From the NCBI GenBank assembly GCA_021774615.1, contig JAJFIW010000007.1, positions 1 through 43,605 of the forward strand: 43,605 bases of DNA, written 5' to 3'. Shown piece after piece: positions 26,089 to 35,332 of this stretch; within the stretch, counting starts at the first letter, position 1; every line of letters begins with the position of its first letter. Under the pieces are notes generated by a model. The model was given only the letters and a program-made list of their open reading frames with translations. It was not told where the DNA came from and did no database searches. Origin of the DNA: Alphaproteobacteria bacterium. GTDB lineage: Bacteria; Pseudomonadota; Alphaproteobacteria; UBA1280; UBA6503. Made by a program: the position numbers and the translations under genes.

Positions 26089-27803
26089 CGGCTACGCCCT
26101 AAGATGACGTCATCTAATGCGGCGTAGCTGTTGCGGCGGAAGTCGGTTAGGATTTTAGAGGTTTCATCAGGGCTTACACCTAGAGTTCTGATAAGGATAC
26201 TACCCAATTGCAAGCTAGCTTCGGCTGTGTCTGGTACAACTGCATGCGCCCCGTCTACCTCTAGTGATGCTGCGTGTTGGCGGTCACGAGCGCGGACAAT
26301 TAGTGGTAATCCATGAAAATTGCGCTTTAGCTCTCTGATAATACGGTTGGCTATTTCTGGCTGGTCAACAGTAATAACTATTGCCCGAGCTCGCTTTGCA
26401 CCAGCATCTCGTAGTAGTTCTAGGCGGCTAGCGTCACCATAAAAAACGGTCATGCCTCTGTTACGACAATGGTTAACCCGGTTTAAGTCTAAATCAAGCG
26501 CAATATAAGGGATGTTAACAGCGCCTAATATTTTTGCAACCGACTGCCCCACACGGCCAAACCCAGCTATAATTACATGTTTTTCGATGTCTGATATTTC
26601 ATCACGAATAGTATGTGGTACATCGATTGGCTTATTGCGGTTATCTATATAGTTTTGCGCCCACAACCCTAGCATAGCTAATAATGGAGTTATCGCCATT
26701 GATAAAACTACAGCCCCCAACAGCAATTGCGATATGTCTTGCTCGATTAAGTTTAATGTTAAAGCTTGCCCCAACAGAACAAAAGCAAACTCGCCACCTT
26801 GTGCTAAAATAAGCCCAATCCTAAATGCCATACCGTAAGATAGGTTATAAATTTTACCCAAAATAGTAATTACCGAAACCTTTACAACAACTAATACCAG
26901 CAATAACTGTAATAGTTGAGCCCACTCGCTTACTAAAAACGATAAATCAACCGACATCCCCACTGTCATGAAGAACAGCCCCATTAACATCCCTTTAAAT
27001 GGGTAAATGTCGGCATCTATCTGGTGGCGATATTCGGTTTCGGCGAGCATTAGACCACACAAAAAAGCGCCCAACGCCATAGACAGCCCCACAGCTTCCA
27101 TCGCCCAGCCCACACCAAGCACAATAAGTAAGGTTGTTGCTACAAAAATCTCGGGGCTATGGACAGATGCCACCAAACGATACAAAGGACGCAACACAAA
27201 ACGACCTGCTACAATAATCATCACCAATACAAAAACGCCACTACCAATTGCTTGCCAAACTGCGGCATCTAGCTCGACCTCTTCTTTAGCTAAAAGCGGT
27301 AATAGTGCAAGCAAAAATACCACTGCCATGTCTTGCAGCAGCAAAATTGAGAAAGAAATCCGCCCTGCCCGAGTTGTTTGTTCATTACGCTCTTGGAGTA
27401 GTTGCATAACAAAAGCAGTTGATGAAAATGCCAATGCACCACCAACTACAATAGAAGTTGTAGCGCTTACTCCACCCCAAAATGCCATTAGCCCAAATAA
27501 AGCACCTGTTATGGTTACTTGCAAAGTCCCAAGCCCAAAAACATAACTACGAATGGCACGTAGTCGCTCGAAAGAAAGCTCTAGCCCTAGGGTAAATAAC
27601 AAGAAGACTACCCCAAGGCTTGCGAGCATGTGGATATTTTCACTATTAGAAATAAGACCCAAAACTTGTGGGCCAATAAGAAGGCCTGCGGCTAAATAAC
27701 CCAATACAGTACTAGCACGCATCCATTTAAACAGCGGGATAAATACCACTGCTGCCGCCAAAAATATAAGCATATCTCTTAAAATGTCGGCGTTTTCATG
27801 CAT
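26085..27803 (-). CDS. Kef-type K+/H+ antiporter (CPA2) with TrkA-N domain
   Basis: 572 residues. About twelve membrane helices fill 1-390, including the CPA2 core GALAFSSTAFVMQLL and ILAQGGEFAFVLLG; a cytoplasmic TrkA-N Rossmann domain follows (VIIAGFGRVGQSVAKILG, ALDLDLNRV, VFYGDASRLELLRDAGA). This is the KefB/KefC/YbaL layout: monovalent cation efflux in exchange for protons, gated by nucleotide or glutathione adducts in Kef proteins. There is no KefF/G-type ancillary gene beside it and no TrkA-C domain is apparent. It follows the DUF481 gene by 51 bases on the same strand. Confidence 0.93.
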   Translation of the reverse strand: MHENADILRDMLIFLAAAVVFIPLFKWMRASTVLGYLAAGLLIGPQVLGLISNSENIHMLASLGVVFLLFTLGLELSFERLRAIRSYVFGLGTLQVTITGALFGLMAFWGGVSATTSIVVGGALAFSSTAFVMQLLQERNEQTTRAGRISFSILLLQDMAVVFLLALLPLLAKEEVELDAAVWQAIGSGVFVLVMIIVAGRFVLRPLYRLVASVHSPEIFVATTLLIVLGVGWAMEAVGLSMALGAFLCGLMLAETEYRHQIDADIYPFKGMLMGLFFMTVGMSVDLSFLVSEWAQLLQLLLVLVVVKVSVITILGKIYNLSYGMAFRIGLILAQGGEFAFVLLGQALTLNLIEQDISQLLLGAVVLSMAITPLLAMLGLWAQNYIDNRNKPIDVPHTIRDEISDIEKHVIIAGFGRVGQSVAKILGAVNIPYIALDLDLNRVNHCRNRGMTVFYGDASRLELLRDAGAKRARAIVITVDQPEIANRIIRELKRNFHGLPLIVRARDRQHAASLEVDGAHAVVPDTAEASLQLGSILIRTLGVSPDETSKILTDFRRNSYAALDDVILGRSR

Positions 27804-27854
27804 AAGGTGTGTGTATCCTGAATGATTTTTTATATACTATTAATACTAAGTATA

Positions 27855-28760
27855 TCACTCAAAAATCTTATACACTAGCCCTGTAGATGTATATGTTTCT
27901 AACTTTTTAGTACCCGATGGTACGCTAGAGGTATGCTCGAGCTCGAAAGCTACTTTAATATCTAGTTTGCTATTAACTTTGTAAATAAAGTTACTTTCTG
28001 ACTCTGTAATTGTAGATTTTCCACCAATAATACTATTAACATTTTGCTCAAACGAAAACCCATCACGAACTTGCCAAGTATAATGTGCAGCAGGCTTAAG
28101 CACAGCCTCATGCTGAGTGTTACTAGAAGGGCTAGTATCTTTAAAATGGCGAGCACCTGCACTACCACGTAAATCCAGCACCATTTTTTTGCCACCCCAC
28201 TTCCAACGGTAACCACCGCCAAAGCTTTCGGTTATGCGGTAATCAAAACCCGAAAATTTATCGGTTACGTATTCAGCTTCTGCAAAAAGGAATGTATTGT
28301 CAGAAAGTTTATAGTCGCTCCCTAGGCGCAGTCGGTAATCTTCATTAATCCGTTGTTTATTTTCGGTTGCATAACGCCCTTCAGTAGCAAGGTTATTACG
28401 CCATTTGTTCGTTTCCCGCTGTAGCTTTACCTCCCCTTTAAGCTCTTGAGTTTTAGTATTACCAGAACGCTGTTGGAAGCTACCTTCCATGTTACCTGTC
28501 CAAACTTCTTCGGGGATTTTTTTGGTAATTGCTAATTTAGTAGCTGCTGGCTTGGTTGGTTTCTTAATGGCGCTAATTTCTGTTATAAATTGCGGGTACT
28601 GTGCTTTTACAGCATTTTTAGTTGCATCAATAATAAATATGTCATTAGTTGCTAAAGCTTTCTCGATACTTACTTTAACTGCAGCAGGAAGTTGGGGTAC
28701 ATCACTTGCCCATAACAAAGGGGCAAATAATAAGTTTAATAAATAAGCAGGAAAATACAT
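27855..28760 (-). CDS. DUF481 (YdiY-like) outer-membrane protein
   Basis: 301 residues with an N-terminal signal peptide (ends about LLWA-SD). After a Lys/Ala-rich stretch, from about residue 85, the sequence alternates polar and hydrophobic residues in strands ending in aromatic residues, with a final Phe-Glu (YKIFE), as in DUF481 beta-barrels. WTGNMEGSFQQRSGNTKTQEL is the usual first-strand motif (first part shown is enough: WTGNMEGSFQQRSGNT). The E. coli homologue YdiY is called salt-induced, which suits the antiporter encoded just downstream. Substrate unknown. Confidence 0.85.
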   Translation of the reverse strand: MYFPAYLLNLLFAPLLWASDVPQLPAAVKVSIEKALATNDIFIIDATKNAVKAQYPQFITEISAIKKPTKPAATKLAITKKIPEEVWTGNMEGSFQQRSGNTKTQELKGEVKLQRETNKWRNNLATEGRYATENKQRINEDYRLRLGSDYKLSDNTFLFAEAEYVTDKFSGFDYRITESFGGGYRWKWGGKKMVLDLRGSAGARHFKDTSPSSNTQHEAVLKPAAHYTWQVRDGFSFEQNVNSIIGGKSTITESESNFIYKVNSKLDIKVAFELEHTSSVPSGTKKLETYTSTGLVYKIFE

Positions 28761-28919
28761 GGCTAATTTGTTTCTAAATTTATTTAATATTGGTAACTTT
28801 AAAAGAGAGCTGACATTGCCACAATGGCTAGTCTATTTCAAGATCTTATAAAAAAATTGTTATTTATTTTTTGAGTGATATATATATAAATTACCCAATA
28901 AAAAGGAATAATCCCAAAA

Positions 28920-30167
28920 ATGAATACTTCCACTTTAAAACAGTCTATCAACATGGCAGTTATTGTTGCTGCACTTGGCTATTTTGTAGATGTTTATGAC
29001 CTTGTGTTATTTGGTGTTGTTCGTGTTGCTAGCCTACAGGACCTTGGCATTGCACCAGAACGCATTACAGATGTTGGAATTACGCTGCTTAATGCACAGA
29101 TGTGGGGCATGCTACTTGGTGGTATTTTATGGGGTATTCTTGGAGACAAAAAAGGCAGAATACAGGTTTTATTTGGCTCGATTCTAATATATTCACTCGC
29201 GAATATTGCTAATGCATATGTTGGCCACTTTTCGAACCCCGAGCAAGCTTACGCAATTTTGCGCTTTATTGCAGGGGTTGGTTTAGCAGGCGAATTAGGC
29301 GCAGGCATTACACTAGTAAGCGAAGTAATGGACAAAAAGAGCCGCGGCTACAGCACCGCAATTGTCGCAAGCATTGGTGTGTCGGGTGCAGTATTTGCGG
29401 TAATTGTATCAAGAGTTACCGACTGGCAAACAGCCTATCTAGTTGGTGGTGCGATGGGTTTAATGCTACTGGTTTTACGGATGCGAGTTTTTGAGTCGGG
29501 AATGTTTAGCACAGTTAAAGCAAAAGCTACCGTACAACGTGGCAACATACTTATGTTATTTAACAATTGGGAGCGCTTTAGCCGCTACATAAGCTGCATT
29601 GTTATTGGTATACCGATTTGGTACATGGTTGCTATTTTGGCAATATTCTCGCCAGAGCTTGGTAAGGCACTAGGCTCGATAACACCGCTTTCTGCTGGTA
29701 CTGCTGTTTTAGCAGTTTATGCAGGGATGATTTTTGGCGACTTAGGCAGCGGTTTCCTTAGCCAATATATTGGTAGTCGTAAAAAAGTTGTATTGTACTT
29801 TCTAACCTCTTCTATGGTTATAACTTGTATTTACCTATTATCAACCGCGATGCCTGCTTGGTGGTATTACGGGCTTTGCTTCTTTCTTGGGATAGGTGCT
29901 GGTTATTGGGCTGTATTTGTAACCATTGGTGCCGAACAATTTGGTACCAACATCAGAGCAACTGTTACCACAACTGTTCCTAACTTTGTGCGGGGCTCGG
30001 TGGTTGCAATTACAGGCTCTTTTGCATTACTTAAACAAACCATGTCGCTACCAATGGCAGCAGGCATTGTTGGTGTTGTATGTTTTGCCCTAGCATTTAT
30101 CGCTTTATGGAGGCTACACGAAACTTATGGTAAAGACCTAGATTACCTAGAAGAAGAACTACCCTAG
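28920..30167 (+). CDS. MFS transporter
   Basis: 415 residues and about twelve membrane helices. The loop 2-3 motif GILGDKKGRIQVL matches the MFS GxLxDRxGRRxxL motif, and FIAGVGLAGELGAGITLVSE is the helix-4/5 region with its substrate Arg/Glu. DVYDLVLFGVVR in helix 1 resembles the metabolite:H+ symporter (MHS/SHS) groups that carry organic acids or sugars; the substrate cannot be named. AAGGA precedes the ATG. TTGTTA and TATATA with 18-base spacing upstream (28857-28886) may be its promoter. Its stop codon overlaps that of apaG on the other strand. Confidence 0.9.
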   Translation: MNTSTLKQSINMAVIVAALGYFVDVYDLVLFGVVRVASLQDLGIAPERITDVGITLLNAQMWGMLLGGILWGILGDKKGRIQVLFGSILIYSLANIANAYVGHFSNPEQAYAILRFIAGVGLAGELGAGITLVSEVMDKKSRGYSTAIVASIGVSGAVFAVIVSRVTDWQTAYLVGGAMGLMLLVLRMRVFESGMFSTVKAKATVQRGNILMLFNNWERFSRYISCIVIGIPIWYMVAILAIFSPELGKALGSITPLSAGTAVLAVYAGMIFGDLGSGFLSQYIGSRKKVVLYFLTSSMVITCIYLLSTAMPAWWYYGLCFFLGIGAGYWAVFVTIGAEQFGTNIRATVTTTVPNFVRGSVVAITGSFALLKQTMSLPMAAGIVGVVCFALAFIALWRLHETYGKDLDYLEEELP

Positions 30168-30586
30168 TTTAGAATTGGGCGGCTATGGGGCTCGTCTAAC
30201 GAGAAAGCAGGAACGTTTACTCGAAGGGAGCTACCTTTGTCGTCTACCATGTCGTAGTCGCCCTTCATAAAGCCTGATGGGGTTTTTAGTACAGTATGGC
30301 TTGCATAAGCAAATACTTGCCCTGGCTCTAGTACAGGTTGTTCACCTACGACACCTGGCGCTACGACCTCTTCGGTATAGCCTTTACCATCGGTTATTTC
30401 CCAATGGCGGCGCATTAATTTAACTCGTTTTTCGCTTTTATTCTCGATAACGACATTATACGTCCATACATATTCATTGCGCGCGCTATTTGAACGCTCG
30501 GGCATAAATGTAGGTGCAACTTTAACCGTTATTCCATCGGTAATAGAAGAAAAAATCCACGGCTTTGGTATATATCTGTATTTCAT
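30164..30586 (-). CDS. apaG: ApaG (DUF525) protein
   Basis: 140 residues, fibronectin-III-like beta sandwich. NEYVWTYNVVIENKSEKRVKL, then RHWEITDGKG, EEVVAPGVVGEQPVLEPGQ and FAYASHTVLKTPSGFMKGDY (each within the family's conserved core) identify ApaG. It is slightly longer than the usual 125 because of an N-terminal extension. In Salmonella it affects Co2+/Mg2+ behaviour; the biochemical role is not settled. The gene is convergent with the MFS gene and shares stop-codon bases (CTAG) with it. Confidence 0.95.
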   Translation of the reverse strand: MKYRYIPKPWIFSSITDGITVKVAPTFMPERSNSARNEYVWTYNVVIENKSEKRVKLMRRHWEITDGKGYTEEVVAPGVVGEQPVLEPGQVFAYASHTVLKTPSGFMKGDYDMVDDKGSSLRVNVPAFSLDEPHSRPILN

Positions 30587-30721
30587 GTGTTCTCAAGCTA
30601 AATTACATTTCAGTATTAGGTATTGATACGCCAATAATTTTAGAATTCAAGCTTTTTCTAGTAGAAAAAACTTAATTATATTAAGCTTGATGCAATAACA
30701 AAATATGAGAGGATATTACAT

Positions 30722-31303
30722 ATGAATATATTATCGCTCCCTCCTCTTGTTATAATCGAAACACCACAGCTTATAATACGTATGCCAGTTATAAAAGATA
30801 GTGCCAACATATTGGCGTATTATAATCGTAACATAAAACACCTAAAGCCATTTGAGCCATTAAGACCACCTGATTTCTATACAATATCATACTGGAAGAA
30901 ACATATTAAGAGTAGTCGTAAAGAATATAAAACATGCAAATCTATGCACCTTCTTATTTATAAAAAAGATAATGAGAAACTAATCGGGATGCTAAATTTT
31001 ACGGCATTCGAACGAGGCACTATCCAGTCTTGCCGTGTTGGCTATTCTGTTGACAAAGAGCATTGCAACCAAGGCTTTATGAAAGAAGCATTAGAAGCTG
31101 GGATTAAACATGTGTTCGATAGGTGTAATTTACACCGTGTACAATCTGCTTATTTGCCCCATAATACTGCAAGTGAAAAAGTCCTCTCTGCTGTGGGATT
31201 CCAGAAAGAGGGTATAGCCAGAAGCTATTTATTAATTGACGGCCGCTGGCAAGACCATATTATAGCAAGTGTAATCAACCCCTACTGGAAGCCATCAAGA
31301 TGA
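30722..31303 (+). CDS. GNAT N-acetyltransferase, RimJ-like
   Basis: 193 residues. ETPQLIIRMPVIKDS is the RimJ/RimL-type opening, RVGYSVDKEHCNQGFMKEAL contains the acetyl-CoA pyrophosphate loop, and VQSAYLPHNTASEKVLSAVGFQKEG is the helix-4/strand motif with Asn and the AVGF ending. Such enzymes acetylate ribosomal-protein N-termini or small amines; RimJ is likeliest. GAGAGG lies eight bases before the ATG. The stop is 14 bases before cdsA on the same strand. Confidence 0.92.
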   Translation: MNILSLPPLVIIETPQLIIRMPVIKDSANILAYYNRNIKHLKPFEPLRPPDFYTISYWKKHIKSSRKEYKTCKSMHLLIYKKDNEKLIGMLNFTAFERGTIQSCRVGYSVDKEHCNQGFMKEALEAGIKHVFDRCNLHRVQSAYLPHNTASEKVLSAVGFQKEGIARSYLLIDGRWQDHIIASVINPYWKPSR

Positions 31304-31317
31304 GGAACTTTTACTAA

Positions 31318-32073
31318 ATGTCTAATAATATGATGCGTATTTTATCGGTCGTTATTTTAGTACCTATGGTTGCCCTTATCTATTGGGCAGACCGCCCATA
31401 CTGGGATATATTTTTAAGTATCGTAGTAGCCTTATTAGCGCACGAGTGGTTTTTACTTATTGGCAACACCCGCCCCAAAAGGCAGGGAACTGTTCTTGGG
31501 ATTGCAACATTACTAATATTTTCATTCCCTTCTCTACCTCTATGGTTATTAATGTTGGCAGGAGTACCCGCCCTTATTACCCAGCCACACCACAAGAAAC
31601 TTGCATTACTAGCAGGGGTTTATCTTGCATTCCCAGTGGTGTGTATTTGGCTTATTGGTGATGCATCGGTTAAACTTTTAATGTGGCTTGCACTTGTTGT
31701 TTGGCTAACAGATGCTTTTGCCATGGTTTTTGGTAAAACTATTGGTGGACCCAAATTAGCACCAAAAATTAGCCCTAACAAAACTTGGTCGGGTTTTTTT
31801 GGCGGGGTTTTAGGAGCATTAATTGGGACAGGAATTTTTATGATTTTTCCGACCCCACCTAGTGCCAGCATTTATTTGTGGGCGGCTGCCATAAGTGTTA
31901 TTGGGCAATGTGGAGACTTATTTGAATCTTATTTCAAACGTAAATTTAATAAGAAAGATAGTGGTAACCTTATTCCTGGACATGGCGGAGTACTCGATAG
32001 AATGGACAGTTTCTTATTTGCGGCACCATTAGTTTTATTATTATACCTTGTTGGTTTTGTTAGTTTCCAATAG
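31318..32073 (+). CDS. cdsA: phosphatidate cytidylyltransferase
   Basis: 251 residues, about eight membrane helices. The C-terminal SYFKRKFNKKDSGNLIPGHG and following GVLDRMDS fit the CdsA signature S-x-x-K-R-x4-K-D-x-G...HGG-x-x-DR-x-D. It makes CDP-diacylglycerol from phosphatidate and CTP in the inner membrane. It is slightly shorter than E. coli CdsA (about 285) at the N-terminus. It stands outside the usual uppS-cdsA-dxr cluster, which may indicate a second copy elsewhere. Confidence 0.95.
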   Translation: MSNNMMRILSVVILVPMVALIYWADRPYWDIFLSIVVALLAHEWFLLIGNTRPKRQGTVLGIATLLIFSFPSLPLWLLMLAGVPALITQPHHKKLALLAGVYLAFPVVCIWLIGDASVKLLMWLALVVWLTDAFAMVFGKTIGGPKLAPKISPNKTWSGFFGGVLGALIGTGIFMIFPTPPSASIYLWAAAISVIGQCGDLFESYFKRKFNKKDSGNLIPGHGGVLDRMDSFLFAAPLVLLLYLVGFVSFQ

Positions 32074-32132
32074 GAATTAATAAGATACCTGATAGAATAA
32101 TACTAAATAAACCATAAATAAGGATGGAGCAA

Positions 32133-32627
32133 ATGCTAAGCACTCCAGAAATTAAACCTATTCTTGTCCCCATTGATTTTAGCATTCACTCGCAAGCAGC
32201 ATTGATATTTGCTATAAATCTTGCCGAGCTTATGCACCGCCCTATTATTGTAATGCATGTTGTACACGACCCTGCGTCAGCCCCTGGTTACTACCGCAGC
32301 GACAGTAACAACGACATTAAAACAATGGATTCTATTGCTGAAGACATGATGGAGTCTTTCTTAAAGGAAGTGAAAGAATCTAACCCAGAAATTAATATGG
32401 ACAACATAGAAACCAAACTTTTAGACGGTAACCCTGCTAAGAGAATTATAGAGTATGCACAAATAATTGATGCCTACATGATTGTTATGGGTAGCCACGG
32501 GCAAGGGCCAAAATCTTTCTTAATTGCATCTAAAGCTAAAAAAGTGACCGAAGCAGCCCCAATGCCAGTTACCATGGTTAAAGCAGCAGAAGAAGTTACC
32601 AATAATATTGAGGGTGAAACCACTTAA
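32133..32627 (+). CDS. universal stress protein (UspA fold) with altered ATP loop
   Basis: About 164 residues. KPILVPIDFSIHSQAALIFA and MIVMGSHGQG are the strand-1 and strand-4 motifs of Usp proteins. In ATP-binding members a G-x2-G-x9-G(S/T) motif follows; here GSHG is present but the second G(S/T) is replaced by S-K (IASKAKKV), so nucleotide binding is doubtful. I prefer the ATG at 32133 (MLSTPEIK), preceded by AAGGATGGAG; an ATG at 32124 sits too close to that site. The stop abuts the start of the Na/Pi symporter gene. Confidence 0.88.
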   Translation: MLSTPEIKPILVPIDFSIHSQAALIFAINLAELMHRPIIVMHVVHDPASAPGYYRSDSNNDIKTMDSIAEDMMESFLKEVKESNPEINMDNIETKLLDGNPAKRIIEYAQIIDAYMIVMGSHGQGPKSFLIASKAKKVTEAAPMPVTMVKAAEEVTNNIEGETT

Positions 32628-34442
32628 ATGCCGCAAATCCACCGACTACATCTTATTATCTTTTTTACTACGCTTGCGGCACTGGGGCTTATACCGCTAT
32701 TTTCTGTTGCGGGTGATGTAGTTGAAAATGCCATACTGTCTAGTAACTCTAATTTAACTAATAAAGAATGGTTACATTTGGGTATAGGCATGCTTGGTGG
32801 GCTTGCATTTATGCTTTACGGCATCGAAAAAATGGGGAATGCCCTAAAAGTTATTGCTGGCGACAAGATGAAGCAAGTTATGTGGCGCTTAACTAGCAAC
32901 CGCTTTACGGGGCTAATGACTGGCGCTTTTATTACAGCAGTGGTGCAATCTAGCACTGTAACTACAGTTTTATTAGTTGGTTTTATTTCAACCCGCCTAA
33001 TGTCGCTAGCGCAGTCTATTGGGGTTATTCTCGGCGCCGATATTGGTACAACATTAACAGCCCAAATTTTAGCATTTGATGTAAGCGAATATGCATTAGC
33101 GCCTGTATTTATAGGTTTTATTATCCTGTTCTTTAGCAAAAAAGAAAAAATAGCGCAATTTGGCCACGCTGTTATGGGTGTAGGTCTTATTTTCTTTGGT
33201 ATTTCGTTGATGAGCCAAAGCATGTACCCTCTTCGTTCTTTTGAGCCATTTTTAGATATTATGGCAACTCTATCGAGCCCTATTTATGGTATTGCAGCAG
33301 GTGCTGTATTTACAGCATTAACAAACTCTAGTGCAGCTACGTTGGCGGTAGTAATTTCATTAGCATCGCAAGGGCTTTTAACGCTTGAAGTTGGTATTGC
33401 ACTAACACTTGGTGCAAACATCGGAACCTGTTTAACCGCAGGTATGGCTGCTATTGGCAAAAACCGCGATGCAGTACGAGCTGCAAGTGCCCATATATTA
33501 TTTAAAGTGCTCGGAGTATTAATTCTACTACCATTTTTACATTTATTCGCAGAGTTTATTATTCACATCTCGCCATCAGCTACCGAAGGTTTAGATGGAG
33601 TACAAGCACTAGCAAACACAGTGCCTCGCCAAGTAGCTAATGCCCATACATTCTTTAATGTCGGAATTGCACTGCTATTTTTGCCATTTACAACCCACTT
33701 TGCACAATTCTTAACTTGGGCTATACCCGACAAGCCACTAGATACTAAGGAAATCCAACCTATATTTTTGGATGCTTTTTTACTATCGACACCTATGCTG
33801 GCGTTACAAGCATCTCGTAGCGAACTAAGCCGTATGGGTGACGAAGTACTTGCAATGTACGACCACCTTATTCCAGCATTACTCCATGGCTCGCAAGATG
33901 ACCTAAAAGCAGTTGCAAAACTAGATGATGACGTAGACTCGCTATACGCCCATATTGTTACTTACCTAGGTAAAATATCCCAACATAACATGACCGAAAA
34001 ACAAGCCAATGAAATGCTGGGACTAACCTATGCCACCCACCACATGGAAAGCATTGGCGACGTTATCGAAGTTAACCTAGTTGCTATTGGCCGCAACCGC
34101 CTCCAACATGCTGTTGTTATTAGCCCCGAGTCTGAAAAAGTACTACTTACAATTGTCCAAGTTTGCCACCGTGCAATTAAAGACAGCATCCGCAGCATTA
34201 CCGACCTAGATCGAGAAGCAGCACAACGTGTTATCGACATGAAGAAAGAATTCAAATCTATTGAGAGTAAAGCCAAAAAACACCTAACTAAAAGGCTAGG
34301 CAGTAGAGACAAAAACAGGCTTAATAACTTTACAGTAGAGATGGATATTATCGACAAACTGCAACGAATTTATTTCCACTCGGCACGTTTGAGTAAATGC
34401 ACAATCAATATTCTTGATGCAGAGCCACAAAAAGACTCTTAA
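32628..34442 (+). CDS. Na+/phosphate cotransporter (NptA/YjbB type) with PhoU-like domain
   Basis: 604 residues. Two inverted membrane repeats (about 40-360) each carry the family motif: AVVQSSTVTTVLLVGF and ALTNSSAATLAVVISL. The last 200 residues are helical and PhoU-like (ATHHMESIGDVIEV). This is the NptA/YjbB group: phosphate import or export coupled to sodium, with the PhoU part sensing or gating. TAA-ATG joins it to the universal stress gene with no gap, so translation is coupled. Confidence 0.93.
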   Translation: MPQIHRLHLIIFFTTLAALGLIPLFSVAGDVVENAILSSNSNLTNKEWLHLGIGMLGGLAFMLYGIEKMGNALKVIAGDKMKQVMWRLTSNRFTGLMTGAFITAVVQSSTVTTVLLVGFISTRLMSLAQSIGVILGADIGTTLTAQILAFDVSEYALAPVFIGFIILFFSKKEKIAQFGHAVMGVGLIFFGISLMSQSMYPLRSFEPFLDIMATLSSPIYGIAAGAVFTALTNSSAATLAVVISLASQGLLTLEVGIALTLGANIGTCLTAGMAAIGKNRDAVRAASAHILFKVLGVLILLPFLHLFAEFIIHISPSATEGLDGVQALANTVPRQVANAHTFFNVGIALLFLPFTTHFAQFLTWAIPDKPLDTKEIQPIFLDAFLLSTPMLALQASRSELSRMGDEVLAMYDHLIPALLHGSQDDLKAVAKLDDDVDSLYAHIVTYLGKISQHNMTEKQANEMLGLTYATHHMESIGDVIEVNLVAIGRNRLQHAVVISPESEKVLLTIVQVCHRAIKDSIRSITDLDREAAQRVIDMKKEFKSIESKAKKHLTKRLGSRDKNRLNNFTVEMDIIDKLQRIYFHSARLSKCTINILDAEPQKDS

Positions 34443-34516
34443 AATTCTCTACAGTATGGTAGATTATAAAAATATTGTTTCTTCTTCTCTACCTTTTCCA
34501 TTCATAAGGATTTCTT

Positions 34517-35239
34517 ATGCAAACTTTATTCGAACTCGCCACTGGCGAGAAATTAACTATTGAGTCACTCAGTTATTACCTACCATTATTACAAAAGTAC
34601 CAGCAGCAACAATTACCTGATGCCGAAAGCAATCAGATTATTATCGCACCTTCTATAGATGATAGTCATCCAGATTTCCTCATCAAGGCACTAAGTACTC
34701 ACTTAAATACCTTAAAACATGCAATCTACCGTAAGCATCGTGCGCCTGAAACAATGTCCCTTCGCAAAGAAGAAATTGACCGCGAGATAGCATGGTTCGT
34801 ATATGACGACATACCAGATGGCATTGTAAACGTAAAATCTAATAAAGCTTGCGCTGTATTGGGGGTCACAAATGCAGATATACTTATCTTGCTTCAAGAG
34901 CAGTTGTCATGGACGTCTGATGACCTTGGCAATAAGTTTGGGGATGGCTCTACAGTTGCGATTGTTTTATGCACAGTGGGTTCAGCAGAAGCATTGTTCG
35001 CAGTTGATTTTCAGTTTGATTTTGACCAAGACGCTATTAATCTTGCAAAAGACTGGGTCAATAAAAGGCTGCATATTGCTTTATCTCCACACAGGAACAA
35101 CCGAGAAGAAGCATTCCAGCTTGCACTACATCGTGCCCTTGCAATGCACGACTTTGCCACCCTTCTTGGCAATGGTAACAGTGCTTATATTAATTATGCA
35201 TGCGAGCAGATTAAATATCATGAGTCCTTAATGTACTAA
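34517..35239 (+). CDS. hypothetical protein
   Basis: 240 residues, soluble, no signal peptide or membrane helix. I do not recognise a family. AAGGATTTCTT before the ATG is a good ribosome-binding site. Helical N-terminal half (LLQKYQQQQL), a charged middle (SLRKEEIDREIAWFVYDD), and a hydrophobic stretch about 145-165 (GSTVAIVLCTVGSAEALFAV). It is a single-gene unit ended by a very long perfect terminator. Confidence 0.7.
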   Translation: MQTLFELATGEKLTIESLSYYLPLLQKYQQQQLPDAESNQIIIAPSIDDSHPDFLIKALSTHLNTLKHAIYRKHRAPETMSLRKEEIDREIAWFVYDDIPDGIVNVKSNKACAVLGVTNADILILLQEQLSWTSDDLGNKFGDGSTVAIVLCTVGSAEALFAVDFQFDFDQDAINLAKDWVNKRLHIALSPHRNNREEAFQLALHRALAMHDFATLLGNGNSAYINYACEQIKYHESLMY

Positions 35240-35241
35240 CG

Positions 35242-35290
35242 AAATAAACAAAAAGCCCACCTATTTAGAAGGTGGGCTTTTTGTTTATTT
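35242..35290. terminator. perfect bidirectional terminator with 21-bp arms
   Basis: Arms at 35242-35262 and 35270-35290 are perfect complements around the seven-base loop ATTTAGA. The GC core GCCCACC/GGTGGGC is flanked by A-rich and T-rich arms, so it works as an intrinsic terminator on both strands. Confidence 0.95.
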
Positions 35291-35332
35291 AAGTATATGC
35301 TATTACTTAAGTAACTTTAGAAAAGAGATACC

